Of a stretch of DNA of 7,036 nucleotides, positions 1 through 4,236 are shown piece after piece (within the stretch, counting starts at the first letter, position 1; each line of letters begins with the position of its first letter). The notes under the pieces were generated by a model that saw only the letters and a list, made by a program, of their open reading frames with translations, did not search any database and was not told where the DNA came from. Location of the stretch: contig LBFQ01000019.1 in NCBI GenBank assembly GCA_000980735.1, positions 8,126-15,161 on the forward strand. Reading direction: 5' to 3'. A program made the position numbers and the translations under genes. Origin of the DNA: Candidatus Caldipriscus sp. T1.2. Its GTDB lineage: Bacteria > Hydrothermota > Hydrothermia > LBFQ01.

Positions 1-1
1 A

Positions 2-681
2 GATAATTTCAACTCTTGGCCCACCATAGCAATAAGGGTCTTAAAATCTACGGATAATGGCGCAACATGGACATCCCTTGGGAATGCGGTTAGCTTTAAT
101 CCAGGTTCTTCCACCGCTTGCCCGAACTTTAACAGGCCCGCTAAAATTCACAACCATATAACCGCCCAAGGGAACAACATAGCGGTATCCTTCATAAAAC
201 CGAATGGGTCTTACTGCAACGTTGGTATAGCATATTCAACGAACGGAGGTTCCACCTGGAGCAACAAGTATGTGGCTCAAGCTTCAACGGATCAGATATT
301 ACCTATGGTTGAAAGCTCTTCACCTTCAAATCTTTATGTGATGTGGCAAGAGAAAGTGGGAAGTCAATGGGCAACAAAATGGGCATCTTCAACGAACTGG
401 GCAACCAGAACCCCGCGGTGCACGATTAAAACGGATTTATTTATGATGGTGGAAATCTATTCGCAATATGGGCAAACGATTATTACGGGGACGACGCGGG
501 AGCGGTATATTTCACCAGAACATCTTACACATCCATAGATGAGATGGCAAAGGTGGAAGATTTAAAGGATTACAGGATATATACCGTTGATGGCAAGCTT
601 GTTAAGGGTAATTTGAACGAGCTTCCGAGGGGGGTATATTTCCTGAAGGGGGGTATGCGGGTAGTAAAGGTCGTAAGGTAA
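2..681 (+). CDS. Exported Asp-box (BNR/sialidase-like repeat) protein, 3' part, with C-terminal sorting-like tail; frame broken
   Basis: The gene enters from the left edge; only its 3' part is present. Frame 2 reads 2-~400 and contains two Asp-box-like motifs, STDNGATW (residues 16-23 of the visible part) and STNGGSTW (79-86), 63 residues apart. Such motifs close blades of beta-propellers in sialidase-like and other secreted proteins; the enzyme activity, if any, cannot be told from this piece. Near 398-401 the protein-like reading moves to frame 1 (NQNPAVHD, a TAA at 427-429, then NGFIYDGGNLFAIW) and continues to the TAA at 679-681. Adding one G in the tggg run at 398-401 restores continuity, but the TAA remains. 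Read literally, frame 2 stops at 536-538. The last ~50 residues (DYRIYTVDGKLVKG, then LPRGVYFLKGG, ending VVKVVR) resemble type IX (Por) C-terminal sorting domains, suggesting surface export. No function in common with the downstream operon is apparent. Confidence 0.6.
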
Positions 682-693
682 AACAAACACCCT

Positions 694-699
694 TATAAT
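694..699 (+). promoter_or_regulatory. Candidate -10 box (TATAAT) for the tRNA-Trp/ribosomal operon
   Basis: A perfect TATAAT lies in the 31-base gap between the upstream stop codon and tRNA-Trp. Transcription would begin near 705-707, a few bases before the tRNA at 713, which suits a tRNA-first operon. No good TTGACA-like -35 element is seen about 17 bases upstream (around 671-676, tcgtaa), and there is no TGn extension. The assignment rests on the -10 match and its position alone. Confidence 0.45.
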
Positions 700-712
700 A
701 TCCACTCGGAAT

Positions 713-786
<74 letters not shown>

Positions 787-789
787 TTT

Positions 790-957
790 ATGGCTAAAAA
801 ATCTCAGGGTAGTCATACGGTGGGTTTGAAGTGTTCAGTTTGCGGACGTTTTAATTACGCCATAAGGAAAAACAGAAGCAACAGGAAAAAGATTGAACTG
901 AGAAAGTACTGCAAATGGTGCAGGAAGCATACACACCACACGGAGGGTAAGTTATGA
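790..957 (+). CDS. rpmG: 50S ribosomal protein L33 (zinc-ribbon form)
   Basis: The 55-residue product is a typical L33, a small protein of the large subunit near the tRNA exit site. It begins MAKKSQGSHTVGLKCSVCG and has two CxxC pairs (Cys15/Cys18 and Cys41/Cys44), the zinc-binding form of the family. The ATG at 790 lies only three bases after the tRNA discriminator base. There is no room for a Shine-Dalgarno outside the tRNA, so translation may use a nearly leaderless message after tRNA processing. A TTG at 760 is in frame but lies inside the tRNA T arm and is not a credible start. The stop overlaps the secE start (ATGA, 954-957), so the two are probably translationally coupled. The order tRNA-Trp, rpmG, secE, nusG is the usual one in many bacteria. 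Confidence 0.95.
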   Translation: MAKKSQGSHTVGLKCSVCGRFNYAIRKNRSNRKKIELRKYCKWCRKHTHHTEGKL

Positions 958-1172
958 AGGAAACATTTCGGAAGGCAATAAAAATTTTAACGAATTTGCC
1001 TGAATTCTTTGAGGGTGTAAAGGAGGAAATAAACCGCCTTAGCTGGCCCGATTGGAACAGTATCGTTGTGGGAACCGCGGGCGTAATAGCAATATCTATA
1101 TTTGTCACACTCTTTGTTTGGATTTCCGATCTCATAATTTCCCGGATATTCCTCTTGTTGGCGGGAGGGTAA
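954..1172 (+). CDS. secE: Preprotein translocase subunit SecE
   Basis: This 72-residue protein is the short, single-span form of SecE, which clamps SecY in the plasma-membrane export channel. The family signature is visible: an amphipathic segment VKEEINRLSWPDW (residues 22-34) followed by one hydrophobic membrane segment at about 37-60 (IVVGTAGVIAISIFVTLFVW and onward). The extra N-terminal membrane helices of the enterobacterial form are absent, as in most bacteria. The start ATG at 954 overlaps the rpmG stop and has a GGAGGG Shine-Dalgarno at 942-947, inside rpmG. nusG begins two bases after its stop codon, so the secE-nusG pair is almost certainly cotranscribed. Confidence 0.95.
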   Translation: MKETFRKAIKILTNLPEFFEGVKEEINRLSWPDWNSIVVGTAGVIAISIFVTLFVWISDLIISRIFLLLAGG

Positions 1173-1173
1173 T

Positions 1174-2085
1174 ATGACATCCAACAAAACATGGCTTATA
1201 TTTTGGACTAGGGGTGGCACGGAGTTAAAGACGAAGGAGAAGATTGAAAAATTGGTTAAGGACAAGGGTTGGCAAAATAAGGTGGAAAGGATATTTGTTC
1301 CCACCCAGAAAATAACCAAGCAGGTAAAGAGGAGGGTTGCGGAGGAAATTTACGATATTGTTATAAAATCTGTGCCCCCAAAGTTTCCTCTTGAGTTTAC
1401 GCGCTTGATATCAAACCTCCAGATTGGTTTTAAGGGCAAAATGTCTGGCGGAATCTCATACGATTATGAGGAGGTAGGGAAAAATACTTATAAGCTAAAA
1501 AAACCTGATAGGGGCAAAATCCAAGAGGTTTTCCTTGAGCTTTTAAACAAGGGGCTTTATCCTTCCATCCTTGGAGTTGAGGGGGAGGAGAGCGAGAATT
1601 TGGTAGAGAAGTTAAAAGCCCTTGGTTTTGAAATAGAAAGGGTAAAAAGCGCCCTCAAGGTAAAGCACTACAAATACAAGACCGAGACGAAAATTATTGA
1701 GAAGCCCATTTACGGTGGTTATATCTTCATCCTTATGGAGGAAGATCAAAGGATCATAGATGAAATAACAAGGGCAATATCCGGAACCAGACCCATAAGG
1801 GCTACGGATCCAAACACGGGTTTGCCCACTTACATACACGCCTCGGAGGAGGACATAAAGAAAATAGAAGAACTCCTTCAAAGGCAGGAGCAGGAAGAAA
1901 AGAGGAAAGCCCCCTTTGAGAAGGGTGATGTTGTTAAGATAGTGGAAGGTACGTTAAAGGGTAGGGAGGGGAAAGTGGTGGATGTGGATCTTGAGAGGGG
2001 AGTTCTGACGGTTGAGATCGTATTCTTCGGGAAGCCCCAAAATATAGAGGTTGAATTTACACAAGCGGAAAGGGTAAACGTTTAA
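1174..2085 (+). CDS. nusG: Transcription termination/antitermination factor NusG with inserted domain
   Basis: NusG binds elongating RNA polymerase through its NGN domain; its KOW domain contacts Rho or ribosomal S10. At 303 residues it is about 120 longer than the usual ~180. The NGN domain is split: residues 6-48 (WLIFWTRGGTELKTKEKIEK through IFVPTQKI) give its first half, and about 173-236 (KIIEKPIYGGYIFILME through YIHASEEDIKKIEELL) the second. Between them, residues ~52-170 form a Lys/Glu-rich inserted segment that I do not recognise. A charged linker (RQEQEEKRKAP) leads to a clear KOW domain at 248-303 (FEKGDVVKIVEGTLKGREGK, then FFGKPQNIEVEF). Thermotoga and Aquifex NusG are known to carry an extra domain at a comparable site. 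A GGGAGGG Shine-Dalgarno at the end of secE supports the ATG at 1174. Confidence 0.95.
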   Translation: MTSNKTWLIFWTRGGTELKTKEKIEKLVKDKGWQNKVERIFVPTQKITKQVKRRVAEEIYDIVIKSVPPKFPLEFTRLISNLQIGFKGKMSGGISYDYEEVGKNTYKLKKPDRGKIQEVFLELLNKGLYPSILGVEGEESENLVEKLKALGFEIERVKSALKVKHYKYKTETKIIEKPIYGGYIFILMEEDQRIIDEITRAISGTRPIRATDPNTGLPTYIHASEEDIKKIEELLQRQEQEEKRKAPFEKGDVVKIVEGTLKGREGKVVDVDLERGVLTVEIVFFGKPQNIEVEFTQAERVNV

Positions 2086-2096
2086 AGGAGGGGAAA

Positions 2097-2537
2097 ATGG
2101 CAAAGAAGGTTAAGAAGGAGGTTGTTGCCAAAGTCAAATTGCAGCTTCCCGCGGGGCAAGCTACACCCGCGCCGCCGGTGGGTCCAACTCTGAGCCCTTA
2201 CGGCATAAACCTTATGCAGTTTGTTAAAGCTTTTAATGATGCAACGAGGGATAAGATGGGCTTAATAATTCCCGTCGTCATAACGATTTACAAAGATAAA
2301 ACCTTTGACCTTGAGTTCAAGACTCCCCCAGCATCCGTTCTACTAAAGAAAGCCGCGGGTATAGAAACCGCCGCCCATAATCCCGGAAAGGAAATAGTCG
2401 CCAAAGTTCCCAGATCAAAGGTAATTGAGATCGCCAAGTTGAAGATGCCCGACCTTAACACCACCGACCTTGAAGCCGCAGTGAGGATGATAGAGGGAAC
2501 CGCAAGGAGTGCCGGGATACAAATAGTGGAGGGATAA
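2097..2537 (+). CDS. rplK: 50S ribosomal protein L11
   Basis: The 146-residue protein matches L11, which binds 23S rRNA at the GTPase-associated centre together with L10/L12. The N-terminal domain carries PPVGP (26-30), the proline-containing region involved in thiostrepton-type antibiotic binding. The linker is followed by GLIIPVVITIYKDKTF and the C-terminal rRNA-binding domain with KTPPASVLLKKAAG (75-88), KMPDLN (116-121) and GTARSAGI (134-141). The stretch after PPVGP reads TLSPYGINLMQF where most bacteria have ALGQxGVNIMEF. The N terminus is about four residues longer than E. coli L11. An AGGAGG at 2086-2091, directly after the nusG stop, fixes the start at 2097. The gap to nusG is only 11 bases. 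Confidence 0.97.
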   Translation: MAKKVKKEVVAKVKLQLPAGQATPAPPVGPTLSPYGINLMQFVKAFNDATRDKMGLIIPVVITIYKDKTFDLEFKTPPASVLLKKAAGIETAAHNPGKEIVAKVPRSKVIEIAKLKMPDLNTTDLEAAVRMIEGTARSAGIQIVEG

Positions 2538-2538
2538 A

Positions 2539-3264
2539 ATGGCAAAGGTTGGGAAAAGGTATAAAAAGCTCTTGCAAATTTACGACCTCACCAAGAAATA
2601 TCCCCTAAGGGAAGCGGTTAAAATGGTGAGGGATTTCCAGAGCGCAAAGTTCATAGAAACCGTTGAACTTCATATGAGACTTAATATAGACACCACAAAA
2701 CCCGAGCAAAACATCCGAATACCCGTTGTTTTACCTCATGGGACGGGGAAAACCGTGAGAGTTTTGGTTCTAACCACAAACCCCGAGAAGGAGAAGGAGG
2801 CAAAGGAGGCGGGGGCGGATTACGTGGGATTTAAAGAGTATATTGAGCAGATACAGAACGGTTGGCTTGAGTTTGATGCGGTGGTAGCAACACCGGAAAC
2901 CATGAGGGAGGTGGGTAAGCTGGGTAGGATTTTGGGTCCAAGGGGACTTATGCCCAACCCGAAGACGGGAACCGTAACCGAGGATGTGGGGCAGGTGGTA
3001 AGGGAACTCAAGAAAGGTAGGGTTGAGATAAGGAACGACAAATCCGGAAATATACATGTCCCCATAGGCAAAACCAACTTTACACCCGAACAACTTTACG
3101 AAAACGCCCTCGCGGTATTTGAGGAGGTTGTAAAAAACAGGCCCAAAGGGGTAAAGGGACAGTTTATAAAAAGCGCTTACCTTACCACCACCATGGGACC
3201 TTCAATAGCCCTGGATCTTGCGGAAATTATGGAAACCCTTAGAAAGAGGGGGGTTATGGCATGA
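2539..3264 (+). CDS. rplA: 50S ribosomal protein L1
   Basis: The 241-residue product is a full-length L1, the protein of the mobile stalk beside the ribosomal E site and, in many bacteria, a translational repressor of its own operon. The discontinuous domain I comprises the N terminus through RIPVVLPHGTGKTVRVLV (60-77) and the later segment GNIHVPIGKTNFTPEQLYEN. Domain II holds the hallmark GRILGPRGLMPNPKTGTV (129-146). The C terminus (TTTMGPSIALDL) is conserved. The start at 2539 is one base after the rplK stop, with GGAGGG at 2528-2533 inside rplK. The end overlaps rplJ by four bases (ATGA). Frame is intact throughout, including through the six-G run near its end. Confidence 0.97.
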   Translation: MAKVGKRYKKLLQIYDLTKKYPLREAVKMVRDFQSAKFIETVELHMRLNIDTTKPEQNIRIPVVLPHGTGKTVRVLVLTTNPEKEKEAKEAGADYVGFKEYIEQIQNGWLEFDAVVATPETMREVGKLGRILGPRGLMPNPKTGTVTEDVGQVVRELKKGRVEIRNDKSGNIHVPIGKTNFTPEQLYENALAVFEEVVKNRPKGVKGQFIKSAYLTTTMGPSIALDLAEIMETLRKRGVMA

Positions 3265-3785
3265 AGACCAGAAAGGAAAAAGAAAAGATGCTAAACGAGC
3301 TTAAGGATATCGCCCAGAGGGCATCAATAATAGCCCTATTTGACTTTAAGGGTATGACCGTTATGGAGATGAACGATCTAAGGAAGAGGATGAAGGAAAA
3401 GGGGTATGGGGTAAAGGTCGTCAAGAACAACCTTCTCAGGATATCCTTGGAAAAACAAGCTCCCGAGATAAAGGATGTCCTCGTTGGAAACACCGCAATA
3501 ATATTCTCCTTTTCGGATGAGGTTGAACCCCTAAAGATATTCGTGGAGTTTGTAGATGAGGTAAATAAGGGGGAGCTGAAGGGTGGGGTTTTACACGGAA
3601 AATTTATTTCCAAGGAAGAGTTAAAAAAGCTTTCAAACCTTCCACCCGTTCAGGAGCTGAGGGCAAAGGTGGTCGGGGGTATAAGTGCCCCGCTTTATGG
3701 GCTGGTTTGGAGCCTGGGAGGAATTTTGAGGGGATTGGTTTATGTATTAAATGCGCTTAAGGAAAAGAAAGAAAAGGAGGTATAA
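3261..3785 (+). CDS. rplJ: 50S ribosomal protein L10
   Basis: L10 anchors the L12 dimers to 23S rRNA, forming the stalk that recruits translation GTPases. The 174-residue product has the usual globular N-terminal domain: ASIIALFDFKGMTVMEMNDLR (21-41), VKVVKNNLLR (51-60), VLVGNTAIIFS (73-83) and GGVLHGKFIS (108-117). The long C-terminal helix that binds L12 dimers starts after GGISAPL (139-145) and ends in a Lys/Glu-rich tail. The ATG overlaps the rplA stop (ATGA, 3261-3264), and a G-rich Shine-Dalgarno (GAGGGGGG) lies about 8 bases upstream inside rplA. Consequently there is no intergenic leader for the classical L10-L12 repressor site. rplL follows two bases after the stop. Confidence 0.96.
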   Translation: MKTRKEKEKMLNELKDIAQRASIIALFDFKGMTVMEMNDLRKRMKEKGYGVKVVKNNLLRISLEKQAPEIKDVLVGNTAIIFSFSDEVEPLKIFVEFVDEVNKGELKGGVLHGKFISKEELKKLSNLPPVQELRAKVVGGISAPLYGLVWSLGGILRGLVYVLNALKEKKEKEV

Positions 3786-3787
3786 TT

Positions 3788-4176
3788 ATGACGGAGAAAA
3801 AGCTTACAGTTGAGGAAATAGTGGCGGCGATAGGAAACCTTACGGTTTTAGAGCTTGCGGAGCTGGTTAAGGCTTTGGAGGAGAAGTTTGGGGTAAGCGC
3901 TTCCGCACCCGTCATGGCTGTGGCACCCGTCGCGGCCGCGCCCGCCGCGGAGGAAGTTGAAGAAAAGACGACTTTTGATGTGATATTGGTTGAGGCTTCA
4001 AACAAAATACAGGCTCTGAAGGTCGTCCGTGAGGTAACGGGCCTGGGACTTAAGGAGGCGAAGGATCTCTTGGATTCCCTTCCCAAACCTATAAAGGAGG
4101 GTGTGTCAAAGGAGGAGGCGGAAGATGGGGAAGAAGAAGTTTGAAGCCGTGGGGGGGCAAGGTTGAGATCAAATAG
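3788..4176 (+). CDS. rplL: 50S ribosomal protein L7/L12, 3' end frameshifted
   Basis: L7/L12 is the multicopy stalk protein that recruits elongation factors. The N-terminal dimerisation domain (1-33, KLTVEEIVAAIGNLTVLELA), an Ala/Pro/Val/Glu hinge (about 36-58) and the C-terminal domain with KIQALKVVREVTGLGLKEAK (73-92) are clear. Read literally, the frame ends at a TGA at 4142-4144 after 118 residues, with an aberrant acidic ending. Removing one G from the GGGG run at 4127-4130 and one from the seven-G run at 4151-4157 restores the family ending AEDGKKKFEAVGGKVEIK and a TAG at 4174-4176. That gives 128 residues, the normal length. I therefore give the gene to 4176 and regard both shifts as probable sequence errors. 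The Shine-Dalgarno AGGAGG at 3775-3780 supports the start. Confidence 0.93.
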
Positions 4177-4187
4177 GGGAAAGGGGA

Positions 4188-4205
4188 GGGAGGGTATTCC
4201 CTCCC
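4188..4205 (+). terminator. Hairpin between rplL and rpoB, candidate attenuator
   Basis: GGGAGGG (4188-4194) and CCCTCCC (4199-4205) form a perfect seven-base-pair stem around a TATT loop. It sits between the restored rplL stop (4176) and the rpoB ribosome binding site. There is no T run after it (the sequence continues CCAAACTTTAAAA), so a strong intrinsic terminator is unlikely. Partial termination or RNA processing between rplL and rpoB is known in E. coli and reduces polymerase expression relative to ribosomal proteins. The same role here is inference from position. Confidence 0.45.
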
Positions 4206-4221
4206 CCAAACTTTAAAATGC

Positions 4222-4230
4222 GGGAGGTGA
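4222..4230 (+). promoter_or_regulatory. Ribosome binding site of rpoB
   Basis: GGGAGGTGA is a near-perfect anti-16S match, six bases before the ATG at 4237. It fixes the rpoB start and gives rpoB its own initiation signal independent of rplL. Confidence 0.8.
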
Positions 4231-4236
4231 AAGATA

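Noticed and set aside
682..712. Terminator between the Asp-box gene and tRNA-Trp
   Set aside because: No inverted repeat or T run is present in the gap; only the TATAAT box stands out.
4127..4157. Programmed frameshifting in rplL
   Set aside because: Two separate shifts in a highly expressed protein would be needed, with no slippery heptamer plus pseudoknot seen; G-run errors are simpler.
3757..4209. Long open frames on the minus strand opposite rplJ/rplL and others (851-1319, 2770-3093, 3254-3613)
   Set aside because: They are antisense shadows of well-supported genes, low-complexity Ser/Phe/Leu-rich, without credible ribosome binding sites or recognisable domains.
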